A stretch of DNA of 64,000 nucleotides from Lantana camara (taxonomy: Eukaryota > Streptophyta > Magnoliopsida > Lamiales > Verbenaceae): positions 30,840,001 through 30,904,000 of the forward strand of contig CM074864.1 of the NCBI GenBank assembly GCA_037501455.1. The letters run 5' to 3'. A model generated the notes under the pieces. It saw nothing but the letters and a program-made list of their open reading frames with translations, had not been told where the DNA came from and did no database searches. Position numbers and translations under genes: made by a program. This document shows, piece after piece, positions 1 to 12,045 of this stretch (positions are counted from its first letter, which is position 1; each line of letters starts with the position of its first letter).

Positions 1-979
1 GACATTCCAATTCAGCTAGGGGTTAAACACCTGTTGCTAGACTATGGTCGTTTAATCTGTGGACTGATTAATTAATTAGTGAATTAATTAATTAGGGTCA
101 CTGCTAATTGAATTGAGAACCTAGAGGGTCACCCACAACAACTTGGTTACATGAGTTGAGGCTTTAAAATGATTAAACGAGTTGATCATACCTAGAGGGT
201 TCCACACGTGTGGGTCACTTGACTGGACACGTATCCTTGGGACACGTGTTCCACACGTGTATAATTATTTATATGTTAAATAATTAATGTGTTAATTAAT
301 TAATAGACTTATGTTTAATTTTGAATTAAAAAGAAAGTCTTATTTTGGAGAAAAATAATCTACTTAATTAATTACAAATTAATTAATTAGATAAATAAGT
401 TATTTATTTATTAATAAATAAAGTATAATAATATCCAAAAGGGTTTGGATATTTTAGTTCTCTTAAAAGTTGATTTGAATTAGAATTCAAAATCAAAGTT
501 GGAAATTACTTGATGATCTAGTAATAGGAGAGAGGGACCAAATCCTTAGTCCATAAGGACTAGGATTTCGGCTGCCCCTCTCTACTTATATATAGGGGAG
601 CTCGAGCTCCCCTTAAAGAGTGATCGAATTCTTTTGGTTCATGTGTTGAACACCATCCGTTCTCCAAGATAAAATAAACCCTAGGTTAAGCCTAAACACT
701 AACTAGAGAACTAGCATCCTTACTAGTTAGATTGTAGTCAAGTTGGTGGACTATCTCTAGAGAGCTTCAAGTTAGAAGTTTTGAAGATTCGAGCTTTACC
801 AAGGAGAGGGGATCAAGCCGCGAGAAGAGCGTTCTTGGGTGGCTTGAAACGCTTCAAGAAAGATTATTGAAAAGTAAGTTTCTAATCTCTACGAATTCGG
901 ATTCACGATTGCGAGTTTCGATCCTTTTGTTGGAAAATTTTTTCAATTTCCGCTACTTTCTGATTCCTGTTTTCCAACA
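1..979 (+). mobile_element. LTR-like sequence, family D (copy 1), 5' end outside window
   Basis: This stretch ends in TTTTCCAACA at 979, a CA end typical of an LTR. It carries a TATA-like CTTATATATAGGGG near 587-600, followed by a GAGCTCGAGCTC palindrome. Its reverse complement is found at 62658-63633 (clearly homologous, diverged by eye), and its 3' half recurs in the three units of the array at 54329-63235. The + orientation is inferred from the TATA-like motif. No coding sequence is visible. Superfamily is not determined; a Copia-type LTR is possible. Confidence 0.65.
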
Positions 980-1949
980 CTTTAAAGATCAAGAATATTA
1001 GGGCTCTTAGAATATTCCCATGCCTTAGTTCTTGATTGAGAGATGGAGTTGTAGGAGGATCGTATTTCACTCTATGTTATTGACTGAATGGTTGTTCGAT
1101 TTATTTCGTTATTCGGCTAGGGGTCACACACCCATTACAAGATTACGGTAGTGTGATCTGTGAAGTGATTAATTAATTAGTGAATTAATTAATTACTGTC
1201 ACGGCTAATCGAAATATGAACCTAAAGGGTCACACACAAATGCCAATTAAATTGTAATTAATTAATTTAAGTCTTTTAATTAATTTTCAATTAATTATTA
1301 AGATTTTATTTCTCAAGCTTAACCCAATAAATAATTAATTGGGAATTAAATTATTTATTGAATCTTGACTTTTAGCTTTAGAAAAGTTGAAAAGTCCAAC
1401 TTCCTATTGTAGGAGAGAGAAAGTTGATTCTTGCAAGACTTGGAGAACAAGTTGGGAACTTATTTTCTCCAATTAAATTAATAATTAAATTAGTTAATTA
1501 GTGAGCAAGAAAACAAAGCCCATTAGGTTTTGGAAACCCTAGGGGCTCGATCCACAGTAGTATAAGTACTAGGGGTGGTGCTTTCTCATTCTTTAGACCA
1601 ACACTCACGAAGTGTTAAGTTTTTGAGAAAAATAAAAGAAAAGTTCTCAAATCAAAAACCCTAGCCATTAACACAAGTTATAGAACTAGCATTCTCACTT
1701 GCTTGATCGTGTTCTAGGACTGGTGTAGATACGCTTTGGAGGATTGCTGCTTTGGGATCAATCGAGAACCGTTCGAGGGACATTCTGCTTGAAGGGTGTT
1801 CAGTAGGCGGTACTGACATCACTAGAAAGTTTCAACCTACGTAAGTTTCTGAACACCCTGTGATACGATACGAGAATTGCAAGTCCATAATCAATCTTTT
1901 GGAAAAATTTTAAATTTTCGCTGTGCTTACTCTTCTAGTTTTCCAACAC
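980..1949 (+). mobile_element. Second, diverged family-D LTR-like copy in tandem
   Basis: It is colinear with the first copy: the shared GGCTAGGGGT block near 1114, the TAATTAATTAGTGAATTAAT block, an AACCTA(A/G)AGGGTCAC block near 1219, and the TTTTCCAACA end at 1949. The stretch 980-1110 resembles the reverse complement of about 63634-63760, so it belongs to the upstream part of the same LTR type. The two copies abut directly with no internal domain between them. A TATAAGTA motif lies near 1561. Confidence 0.55.
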
Positions 1950-1954
1950 ATGAT

Positions 1955-3111
1955 CAGGTATGTAAGAGCTTAAAATATGCAATAAATCAATCCCAAAACA
2001 ACACCTAAACATGCTACTTAAACATCAAACGTGAACAAGGAGGTGCAAGAGTTCATTTCATTCAATTTCATCCAAGTATCATTAATGAAAACTCATTAAA
2101 TCTTCAACTACCACAAAATAAATGTCCATAAATGAAATAAGGGAGTTAGGGTGATCACTTTCATGCTTTAAAACAATCAAAATCATCAAGGAATTCAACA
2201 TGACCAAGAAAGGGCTCAAAACCTAACTATTCATTCACCTCCTTCAAACTCCATGAATATAAGCTCAAAATTAGGGATGCTTGGCTCAAAATGACCACAA
2301 ATGAATGTATATCACAATCCTAAACTCACCTCTTGAATTGGTTGAAGGTTGGAACAGATTTGAGCTCAAAATCCCCAATGTTGGCAAAGTGGCGAAATGG
2401 ACTGGAGAGCAGGGGTTTAGGCTGATTTTTCTCCTTTGTGCTGAGTATGGTTCAGTTTGGGGTGATAGGAGCTGATAGTAGGTTGGGTTAGGTTTCCAAA
2501 AAGTCCAACCATGGTTAATTTGGTTAAGTATGGTGAGAGTTATGGCAAAAATGGCTAAGGGTGTCATTTTGGCTAACAAGTCACTTTTCGGTTGAATTTT
2601 GGGGTTTCAAATAGACTTGGAAAAATATGAAGCTAGATTCATTAAACCCGAATCTTCGATACGAGTTCAACGAAGTTGACGGAACTCGATTCCGAGTTCC
2701 CGAGCTCAAGATATCACATACGGAACCAAGGGTGCGCTAATTGCCCGTCAGCCTCCGATTTGGTTCCACAACTCAAAATAAATTCGTTACCACAACAATC
2801 AAGATCGAAAACATGAAACGAGCATATGGGCATGTTCATAATACATAAATCTACAACATACTAGATTTCCACAAAATTCCGAATTCAACTCATATTAAAA
2901 CGGCACGCAAACAAGTCACACATGCACATATAGTTCAAGAATTCAATTAAATTAAAAAATTCAAATAATTCAATTAAACGAAATATAATAAAATAAATTA
3001 ATTACAATTAATTATAAAATTAAATATATAAAATACTTATAAACAATTAATTCGCGCAAATTGGTAAACACATACGTCATACCTGTACGGCCGAAATATC
3101 GGGGTGTCACA
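1955..3111 (-). mobile_element. Gypsy-type LTR fragment, minus strand, 5' end at 3111
   Basis: Read on the minus strand it starts TGTGACACCCCG at 3111, followed by the conserved 'CCGTACAGGTATGACGT' block shared by most gypsy LTRs of this window. A splice-donor-like CAAGAG|GTGAGT lies at about 2329. It stops against family-D sequence near 1950, so the 3' half of the LTR is missing. Open frames inside are LTR sequence, not genes. Confidence 0.7.
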
Positions 3112-3292
3112 TAAATACACACTCACGTAATTGAATTCACGAAGTTAGAGATTTAAATCATATAATTCGATTACAAGTAATTAAATCAAATCGCACACTT
3201 AAAATAATAAAAAGAGAAATAAATAACCCTAAATCTCAAAACTCACACGTGTGGCGCTCGTACCTGAACGGCTGGAAAACTGGGGCGTTACA
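3112..3292 (-). mobile_element. 5' tip of another gypsy-type LTR, minus strand
   Basis: On the minus strand it begins TGTAACGCCCCA at 3292, followed by the family-typical 'GTACGAGCGCC' stretch. Only about 180 bp remain before the LTR that starts at 3111. It was probably interrupted by that younger LTR. Confidence 0.55.
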
Positions 3293-3578
3293 GAGGAGTA
3301 AAGGTTGGAGAATGTGCTCGTACCTGCCGAGTTTTATGTTATGTTATGTTTTGTGAAACAGGGATAGATTCATTAAGTTTAATAAAATTGAGGAACATTT
3401 TAGTTAAATTTAATGGAGGAAAGAAATGAAAAAATTATGTTATGTAATGAATGAAATGTAATGCAGGGAACTAGCATATTATGTTATGTTATGTTATGTT
3501 ATCACGGGTAAAATATTTTGGTGTGCAAAAACTATTCCCGGTTCATGAACATTTATGATTTGAACGTGTTGTGCTCAT

Positions 3579-3615
<37 letters not shown>

Positions 3616-4110
3616 TGCATGTATTAGCCCCTCACTTAGTCATTGGACTGACCCTCTCTCCCACTTGTGTTTTTAGTTTGTAGGAACAGGGTTAGAATTC
3701 GAGTTAGGCGAAGTTTGAGTCATCCGAGTTTGTTTAGTCCTCGTATGCCGAGTCTTTATTTTCAATCAGACCTTGTATAAGTTATTTATGTATTTGCTTT
3801 GTTACCTTTGTTGGGCTTTGTTATGTTTTAAATTATGGTTTTAGCAGGCCCGTATGCCAAGCTATGTAGGATTGTTGTTTGGGTTTATTTTGCTGGCTTG
3901 TGGCCAGTGCATGTGAATGTTTGTATTGCTTCTGCTTTCCTTGTTGCGCTGTTATATTTGGTAAGTTGAGGTCTAAGTTTCGCCTAACTTAAACTGTGTT
4001 TGTCGGTCTTCCGCTCACTTCGACTTGTACGTGTGTATGGACTTTCCATTTCATATATGTGTCACATCTTAATTCGAGGAATGTGGTGGCCTACCACACC
4101 AGACACTACA
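3293..4110 (+). mobile_element. 3' portion of a plus-strand gypsy-type LTR
   Basis: It contains the LTR 3'-half landmarks in plus orientation: a 'GTGCTCGTACCTGCCGAG' block (compare 46320), a 'CCCCTCACTTAGTC' block, the 'GGCCCGTATGCC' block, and 'GAATGTGGTGGCC' leading to CACTACA at 4110. It includes TTATG repeats (about 3332-3352 and 3478-3502) and a TA run at 3581-3612. The left side is cut off by the LTR tip at 3292. Confidence 0.6.
3581..3612. repeat. (TA)n microsatellite
   Basis: An uninterrupted TA run of about 16 units inside the LTR fragment. Confidence 0.9.
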
Positions 4111-4629
4111 GGGGGAGACGATAAATTCATTTCCTTGTAACTAGATCGAAACCCAAACGTTGAGACAGGTATCTTTTTTTGTAAAAAATCCTAAAAATAA
4201 TTTATTTCACTTATTCTAAAGTACCATTTGATCTTGATCAAAGATAATATAGTAAATACATTACATACCAATTTAAAATTTTATCATTTTTTTTTTTTTT
4301 GGAAAACACACCCCCTTATGATAAGAGAACTTAAACCCAGAATTATTATTTAAAAAAAAAAGAATTCTTAATCACTTGACTGCCACCGTGCCTAGTCACT
4401 TAATTTTAAATTCCAACCAATTTGCTATGGCCAATATATCACATGTCGAACTTCTTTTGTAAAAATTTAATTAAAAAAATATTTTAGCCGCCAGAACTAT
4501 TTTTTTTTTTAAATTTTATCACTTAATTTAGGAAAATACAAAATATCTTTAGATTAATAATTTGTTTTGCAATTCACCATTGCAAATTAGTCGGAAGATC
4601 AAAATTAGATGACCAAAAATTATATTATA
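4111..4629. other. AT-rich spacer, nothing recognised
   Basis: AT-rich with homopolymer runs (T14 near 4287, A10 near 4352, T11 near 4500). No long open frame, LTR landmark or RNA gene is visible. It is probably old intergenic DNA flanking the solo LTR at 4630. Confidence 0.6.
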
Positions 4630-7286
4630 TGTGACGCCCCGATAATTCGGCCGTACAGGTATGACGTAATTGTTTACCTAATTGCGCGAAATAATTATTT
4701 ATATGTGATTTACATACTTAATTTTAATTTAAATATATTAAATGTGTATATATGTTAATTATGCTAGTTATTATTATATCCTAAGTTATTTAATATTTAG
4801 TATTTTTGTGAGATTCATATCAAATTGATATTTATTGCGTAAATCGAACTCGATTGCAACGTGAATTAATTTCCCGAACTTGACTTCATTTCGTTGTGGC
4901 CTTACTTGCTCATTTTCATGAACTTTGTGGACTTAATTGCTCATTTGTTATGGAATTGAACCTAATTACATGACTTAAATAATGGAAGGACTCAATAGCA
5001 AATTGGTCATTTCTTCTTGATACATAGCAGCATATTACGTTCCATTCCTTTCCTTCTTTCATACAAACATTACATAAACTTGTTATTGCTTCCCTTGTCA
5101 ACCAAGCCAACCCTCATCAAGTGGAGAGGGAGATTTCATCTTTCAAGCTTCATAATTGTGAGATTTGTGATCATTCAAGCATCATCAACATCATCTCTTC
5201 ATCCCATCTTCCATTTCTTGCATTAGAGGTAATTTTGGAGCATGGATAATTTTCTTGAATTTATGGTATAGATAGGGGTTTGCTATATGTTGGTTAATGT
5301 GTGTAATTGTTATTGGAAATATGTTTAGGAATTTTGAGCTCAAGTTGTATGCATTTAACTTGTTGATTATAGACTTGGAGCATGAATGATGAAATGGGTT
5401 TCATTTGATGAATTCTTGATGATCTAAGGTGGAAATATGTGTTTTTATGAATTGTTATTGATCTATTTGTATGCTAGTAGGTGTATATCATTTGAGCATT
5501 TAAAGGTGAGTTGATCCGTTTTTGGGTGTTTGAGTTTTGGCACGTTGTTGTTCTGCTGATTGCCCTGTTTTTCTGCTGCGTATTGTTGACACGGGCGTGT
5601 CACTTTTCCCTTCTTCAGCATGACACGGGGGTGCTTGTTGGTCTGGTTTTGCTGTACCGTGACACGGGGGTGTCACGGTTTGCCTTGTATTGGTGACCCG
5701 TGTCACGGTTTGCCTTGTATTGGTGACACGGGCGTGTCACCTTCTGTTTTCATGCATATTGTCCGCTGTACCCAGACACGGGGGTGTCACGGCTTAGTGT
5801 ATAATGGTGACACGGGCGTGTCACCTTCTGTTTTCATGCATATTTTGGTTGCATGCTACTGTACGTGCTATGCTCCTATGTGAATCTTTGAATTAATTTG
5901 ATTGAAAATGTGGAATGGTGAATTCGAATGAATGAGTGAATGACTTGAATATATGATTTAAATTCCTTAATAGTGCACATGAACATTTTCATAACATAAT
6001 TTATCTTTTATACATTCATATCATGGTCATAGCATTGCCGAGCGTCTTATTTGGTCATATTGAGTCTCACTTCACCTTTCTTGCACAGATTTTGATCCCG
6101 TTGGAGACGAGGCCGGTCAGTGAGGCTCGTGTTTTCTCCTTTTGGCGGTTTAAGGTGGGTTTCTCTTCTACGTAGCTATATGACCCTATATATCCCTTCA
6201 ATGTGAAAGTTTTCGACCAAAATTATATATATATATAGAGAGTCGTTTTAAAGATTAAATGTTTTCAACGTAAAGCCTTGTTTTTATCAATCCTACCTAA
6301 TGTTTTGGCGAGAAATGATCGAATGCACGAATGGGGCCCAGGGACTTAGTGTGAGTGGCTATCCGGGGAGGCACGGGCCGACGGTGATCCCTCACACTAG
6401 TTCCACCAATGAACGGCGTAACCGGACCTCGTTAGGAGTTAGCGAGGAATGGACGCTAGCGCCATCTGGGGAGTCATGTTCCCCTTTTGGTTAATGAATG
6501 GGTGGTCGGGCCTTGCAAACCCACCACCAACTCGGAGGAAGAAGGTGTAAATGTTAATGAATGTGCACAAAAGAATGATTTGCATGAAAAGAATGAATGA
6601 ATGAATGTTTAATGAATTACACAAGGTGTTGGTTGGAGATAATGCACGCCCACTCGCCGGACCAATAATGACCTAATGTTAATGAATCGTTATAATCCCG
6701 TTTGATGATTTCTTTTCACCCACTTGGGAAATTCTTTAAAACCTCACTTGGGATTATAACTTGCATGTGAGTGTTTAATTACCGTCGTATATTATATTTA
6801 TGCCCTGTTTTTATACCCACCAGTCCCTTTTGGACTGAACCCGTTTGGTTTTCAGCTGTGTCGTGCAGGTGTTGAGGGAGCTAGGCGGGAATACGAGTCC
6901 TAGGTCTTCTATTCGTCTCTAGCTCTGTATTTTGGGTCTACACTTACATACACTAATTATGATTTGGTTTATGAGTACTCTTATTTTTGATTGTATATGG
7001 ATGTTATATTGGAGCGTACTTGTTGAGCCGTGATGGCAATTGATGATGTGTATGACATATTTTTGGAGCTGTGATGCTCATTATATATATATATTTGATG
7101 TATGTTCGTTTATTGCTTCCGCTTTATTGTTAATTCTGATTTTATGGTTCAAGGGTTAGTCCCGCCTAGCATAGAGTGTGTGTATGTCCCCGTTCGCCGT
7201 GATTTGGCTCGGGTATGGATCGTCTATTTCATATTCGGGTCGGGTCTCAGTGCGGAGGATGTGACACCTTGCGCTCGGGTGTTACA
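4630..7286 (+). mobile_element. Solo LTR K (Ty3/gypsy type), 2657 bp, TSD TTATA
   Basis: It starts TGTGACGCCCCG at 4630 and ends GGGTGTTACA at 7286. The five bases before it (4625-4629) and after it (7287-7291) are both TTATA, so this is a complete solo LTR left after LTR-LTR recombination. Inside are a donor-like AGAG|GTAATT (about 5228), a palindrome cluster (5588-5825), a second donor-like AAG|GTGGGT (about 6150), and a (TA) stretch near 6226 and 7084. It belongs to the same family as the scrambled F segments at 33912-43134, mostly in the opposite orientation there. Confidence 0.92.
5588..5825. repeat. Cluster of palindromes GACACGGGSGTGTC in LTR K
   Basis: About six copies of a 14-16 bp near-palindrome (GACACGGGCGTGTC or GACACGGGGGTGTC, one shortened to GACCCGTGTC) lie within 240 bp, separated by short spacers that are themselves partly repeated ('GGTTTGCCTTGTATTGGT' twice). 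Arms can pair to form hairpins with GC-rich tips. Confidence 0.85.
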
Positions 7287-7442
7287 TTATAGATGATGAT
7301 CAAAGCCAAAAAAAAAAAAAAAAAAAAAAGAAAAAGGGAAAATAGATTAGATGCTAAAATCTTCTTCTCAAAAGAAAATAGTTTAGTGACAAAACGATTT
7401 TTCCCTATTGACATGTCTAAAACTCAATTCTCCAAAATTGTC
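7287..7442. other. Intergenic spacer with poly(A) run
   Basis: Begins with the second TTATA of the solo-LTR duplication. A run of about 22 A lies at 7308-7329. No gene is recognised. Confidence 0.6.
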
Positions 7443-7957
7443 CAGCTATGTTGCACGGACACGGACGCGACATGATACGGACATGGCGAAACAGATTTTT
7501 TAAAAATTTTAGGACACGACACGGCTCCGACACGGCTATATTTTAAATAAATAAATATATTTTATATATAAATTAAAATATTTTATATAAAAATAAAAAT
7601 AGTTTATAAGTATAATCTAGATAAAATAAAATATTTTAAAAAAATATGTATAATTAAAAACTAGAATAAGTTTGTTATTTTAGTTTTTTCCCCAAAAAAT
7701 TCTAAAAATATTAATATATACATAAAAAACTTTATTTAATTAGAAATTTTGCCCAACCGTGTCCGAACCGTATCGGACACTTCACCCCGCCGTGTCCCAC
7801 ACCATGTCCTATTTTTTTTTTTTTTTTTTTTTTAAATTTCGGACACGTTTCAATTGTGTCTGACATGTGTCGAAGCCGTATTCGAGATGTGTCCGTGTCC
7901 GATACGGGTCGAACACTAGATGGATATTTTTTTTTTACCGTGTCCGTGCTTTCTAGT
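7443..7957. mobile_element. MITE-like element with GCACGGACACGG terminal inverted repeats
   Basis: The left end (about 7453) reads GCACGGACACGG and the right end (about 7938-7949) carries the inverse CCGTGTCCGTGC. The 500 bp between are AT-rich and studded with GACACGG/CCGTGTC words in both orientations, plus a T run at 7811-7832. No coding capacity. Terminal repeats are only 12-13 bp and no target duplication was identified, so the boundaries are approximate. Confidence 0.4.
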
Positions 7958-8026
7958 TGTCCACTCAAGGAGGAGTAAAGTGGAAAACTATCTGTACGGA
8001 GGAGAACTGTTTTCACTTTTCACTAG

Positions 8027-8036
8027 TATATATAAA
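8027..8036 (+). promoter_or_regulatory. TATA box of SEC61A
   Basis: TATATATAAA lies about 690 bp upstream of the SEC61A start codon, followed by a pyrimidine-rich stretch (8046-8110) typical of a plant 5' UTR. Transcription would start near 8060-8070. Inferred from motif and position only. Confidence 0.5.
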
Positions 8037-8059
8037 TTGAAAAAGGTCTTCTCTTCTAT

Positions 8060-8721
8060 CAAAATAGATTTCCCAAGGAGCCCCCCGATTTTCCTCTTCT
8101 CCGTCGTTGGTTAGTAAAATTCCCCGGTCTTGGATGATCTTTTAGTTTTATTGCGCGATTCTTTTACTATTCTCAGTGTATCGTTTTTGCCCTTATAATT
8201 AATCGAAAGAATCTAGGAAAAGAAACGAATAATAGTCTGTAGTATGGATGTGCACAATTGTTTTGTTTGTTGACTATATTTGTTTCATGATCGCTGAATT
8301 CGGTGTTTTTGAAATCCTCTCTGCGACGTGGGAGCTTAATTCTGTTAGTATACATTTTCGCTAATTTAGGTCAATGTTTTGTGTTGTCAAGAAATGATGT
8401 GTAGTTCGTTTCTGGGTGAATCAAGAATGTGGGAACCCACGTTGAAATAAAACGATATCTGCACTTGGTTTCTCATAGGAGTATTTGTGTTGTGGATATC
8501 TCTAAACAAAGTATGCTTCAGTCAGGTATGAGCTTTTTGGGGGCTGTATAGGTTAAGTTTGAGTATTTATGTGGGCTTCACTTTCTGAATTTGAAATGAC
8601 GATAAGAGTAAAATCGGGCATCTTAGTCAAGCGACTGTTGGAAATCATATCTTGCATTTTTCAAGTTGCTGAAGCGTTTTTTTCTAATTGTGAATTGCAG
8701 GTATATTGAAATAGATAGAAA
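8060..8721 (+). other. Probable 5' UTR of SEC61A with a leader intron
   Basis: A CT-rich leader (about 8060-8109) is followed by a possible donor TTG|GTTAGTAA at 8109/8110. A strong acceptor TTGTGAATTGCAG ends at 8700, only 21 bases before the ATG. The intervening 590 bp are T-rich as plant introns are. A leader intron is common in housekeeping plant genes. The acceptor is convincing, the donor less so. Confidence 0.5.
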
Positions 8722-11265
8722 ATGGGAGGGGGATTTAGAGTGTTACATCTAGTTCGACCTTTTCTTGCGTTTCTACCGGAGGTCCAGAATGCTGACAGGA
8801 AAATTCCTTTCAGAGAGAAGGTTATATACACTGTAATATCCCTTTTCATTTTCTTGGTATGCAGTCAGCTTCCATTGTATGGCATACACTCCACAACAGG
8901 TGCAGATCCATTCTATTGGATGCGTGTTATTCTTGCCTCAAATCGGGGCACTGTTATGGAGCTTGGAATCACACCGATAGTGACGTCTGGGCTGGTTATG
9001 CAACTTTTAGCGGGTTCCAAGATCATTGAAGTTGATAACAATGTGCGAGAGGATCGAGCCTTGCTGTAAGTGCTACAAAAGACCTATCATGTTATATTAT
9101 AATTTAGTATATTCGCAGTTTCTTGATGTGTTAGTATCTGTTATATGGATTTTATTAGGTCCATAGAGCCTCAAATCAGGTGGCATTTTGGAAGAAATTT
9201 AGCTAGCAGTTTGAATATAAAAACCATTTAACGACAAATTTAGTGTTGATTCAGTTCTTACGATTTTTGTTTTAAAACAACCAAAACACCTATTTCTAAA
9301 CGAATTAGATGTTTCTTTTCTTTTTTCTTCCTGGGAAATTCGAACACCTCCATAGATGATATCCTTCATCCTTAAGAATTGTGGGCTTTCTTATCCTTGT
9401 CATGATTGAATATTTCATAACGTTTCAATTTTTCAAATATTCTCTTTTTTCCTGAGCCAGGCAGTTGTTTAATACATATCTTTACAATTACTTACGTTTC
9501 TTACTTGGCCAGAAATGGTGCACAGAAGCTATTAGGTATCTTAATAGCAGTTGGTGAGGCAGTTGCATATGTTCTGTCAGGAATGTATGGTAGCGTTGGG
9601 CAACTTGGAGTTGGCAATGCAATTCTTATAATTCTGCAACTCTGCTTTGCTGGTATTATTGTTATTTGTCTGGATGAACTTCTTCAGAAGGGGTATGGTC
9701 TCGGATCTGGGATTTCGCTCTTCATTGCAACGAATATCTGGTAAGCAAATATTATCATAATATGGTCATTGATCTTTTGTACACGAGTAAGCACACTTAC
9801 ATAAGAGTTAAATCTTTAAACAGTGAAAATATCATTTGGAAAGCATTTAGCCCAACTACAATTAATAGTGGACGTGGAGCTGAATTTGAAGGTGCTGTTA
9901 TTGCTTTATTCCATTTGTTGATAACTCGGACAGACAAAGTGCGTGCTCTTCGAGAGGCATTCTACAGACAGAATCTCCCAAATGTCACAAACTTACTTGC
10001 CACTGTCTTAATATTCCTCATTGTCATTTACTTCCAAGGTTTCCGTGTGGTTTTGCCTGTTAGATCGAAGAATGCTCGTGGACAACAGGGTTCTTATCCA
10101 ATTAAGTTGTTCTACACTTCCAATATGCCCATTATCCTTCAATCTGCCCTTGTATCCAATCTCTACTTCATTTCGCAGGTACCAGTTATTCTGCTGGTTT
10201 GAGTAATTTTGAGGGATATGTTTATTCATCTTTGATACTCAGGCAAAGTGATATTGTTTTGTATGTGTGCAGTTGCTTTATAGGAGATATAGTGGAAATT
10301 TCCTTGTGAACCTTTTGGGCAAGTGGAAGGAATCAGAATATTCTGGTCAATCTATTCCTGTTGGTGGTATTGCTTATTATATTACTGCACCATCAAGGTA
10401 ATCGAGCTCAGAGCTCTTCTTTCTGTTTTTGTTTATGCAGCTTCCTGTTACACTTTTAGGTTATACCATTAGCACATCTTTGTTGATGAGATTAATTTAG
10501 CCTTTTATTGCTCAACCTTTATGTATAAATGAATTGTGTTTTGCAGCCTGTCAGATATATTGGCCAATCCTTTCCATGGACTATTTTACATTGTCTTTAT
10601 GCTGTCAGCATGCGCTTTATTCTCAAAAACCTGGATTGAAGTCTCAGGATCGTCTGCTAAAGATGTGGCTAAGCAGCTCAAGGTACTTTCATGCACAATT
10701 TGGGTGACTTTTGATATTTTTTGTTATATGATACCTCATGCATGAGCTTCTAGGCAATCGTTGCATTCTCTCTTGGGTATAGTCCTGAAGGAGCTTATTA
10801 AATCGCCTCAATTTTGCTTGCCATTACTAACACTAGCCATTTATTTTTAAACATAATATGGAAACAGTGATTCCTTTGTGGTTTTAAAAAGATCTTATGC
10901 CCAATTAAATGTGTTGCGTTAGTTTGAAAATCCTGTATTTATTATGACTTTTTGTTTAATAACAATCTTAATTATGACGAGGAGGAACTACCTTTGCTAA
11001 TATACAATTATTAAAATTATTCCAGGAACAACAAATGGTGATGCCAGGACATCGGGAATCAAACTTACAGAAGGAATTGAACCGTTATATACCAACTGCA
11101 GCAGCCTTTGGTGGCATGTGCATTGGTGCTCTAACAGTGTTGGCTGATCTTATGGGTGCAATTGGTTCAGGTACAGGTATTTTGCTGGCCGTCACAATCA
11201 TATATCAGTATTTTGAGACATTCGAGAAGGAGAAAGCTGGTGAGCTCGGTTTATTCGGTTTCTAG
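8722..11265 (+). CDS. SEC61A: Protein transport protein SEC61 subunit alpha (six exons)
   Basis: Coding exons: 8722-9065, 9513-9740, 9824-10178, 10273-10397, 10547-10682 and 11026-11265 (TAG stop). They total 1428 nt and 475 aa, the usual length of plant SEC61 alpha. All five introns are GT-AG (447, 83, 94, 149 and 343 bp). The protein begins [14 protein letters not shown] and ends [16 protein letters not shown]. It is the pore-forming subunit of the ER translocon, a ten-helix membrane protein that works with SEC61 beta and gamma to thread nascent secretory and membrane proteins across or into the ER membrane. Recognisable segments: the plug region after helix 1 ([15 protein letters not shown], about residues 58-72), helix blocks such as [23 protein letters not shown] in exon 2, and the cytosolic ribosome-binding loop [20 protein letters not shown] in exon 3. 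No frameshift or premature stop remains after splicing, so the gene looks functional although transposons lie on both sides. Confidence 0.96.
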
Positions 11266-11679
11266 GTTTACCTAGGCTATGATGCTTACTTTAATGTTAA
11301 TTTCCTAAAATTTCAGAATAGTTGTAGTTTATTTTGCCGTTAGTATGCTAGATCTTTCTTCGTAATAGTTGTAGACTTTTTTTGGGTTCGGGAATAAGCC
11401 CGATTATACTTCTGACTGAGAATCTTGGTAAATTTGTGCTGGGAGCTGCAGAATCTGTTGATATTGTTTCATCTAGATTGGATATTTCATATTTGTGACA
11501 TTGACTTGCAACTCTTGGGAAACAAAGTAGTATTCCTGTGCTATAAATTCTATTTCTCAGAAAATTATTGTTATAATATTGACCTTTAATTTGTTAAAAA
11601 ATTTGGGTTCGTTGTATCTATAAATATTTTACCTTGTTATTTTAAAGCTAATGGTTTGTGACACTGATATATTATAAAG
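11266..11679 (+). other. SEC61A 3' UTR and downstream spacer
   Basis: T-rich sequence directly after the SEC61A stop. No clear AATAAA is seen close by; near-match AATATT/TATAAA words occur at about 11575 and 11621. No second gene is visible before the MITE. Confidence 0.4.
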
Positions 11680-12045
11680 AGCAAATGTCATGTTTAGTCC
11701 TTAAAATTTTGAGTTTGTGTCACACTAGTCTATAAAGTTTTAAAAGTAACAGATAAGTCCCTCATATTACTAATCTGTTTCAAGTTAGTCACTCGACAAC
11801 TTTTTCAGTGAGAATGTGGTTATAAAATTTCTCATGTGCGCTGGGTATACAATTAATAAATGTATTATATACCTTTCAAACCAATCATATGAATTTTTTC
11901 CAGCTAAATTCTCATTGGAAAAATTGTTGAAGGAATAACTGGGAACAAATTAGTTATATTAGAGACTTATCTGTTATTTTTGAAATTTCAGGGAGTAAGC
12001 GATACAAACTCGAAACTTTACGGGCTAATCGTGACATTTACTTTA
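11680..12045. mobile_element. Fold-back MITE, about 365 bp, with long imperfect inverted repeat
   Basis: The left half (from GCAAATGTCATGTTTAGTCC) and the reverse complement of the right half (ending CGTGACATTTACTTTA) align for roughly 160 bp. Shared blocks include TTTGAGTTTGT, AACAGATAAGTC and TTAGTYAYTC. There is no coding sequence. A long fold-back structure near a gene is typical of non-autonomous DNA elements; the superfamily is unknown. Confidence 0.7.

Noticed and set aside
7308..7329. Poly(A) run as the tail of a LINE or SINE insertion
   Set aside because: No LINE/SINE body, promoter boxes or target duplication was seen beside it; left as a simple repeat.
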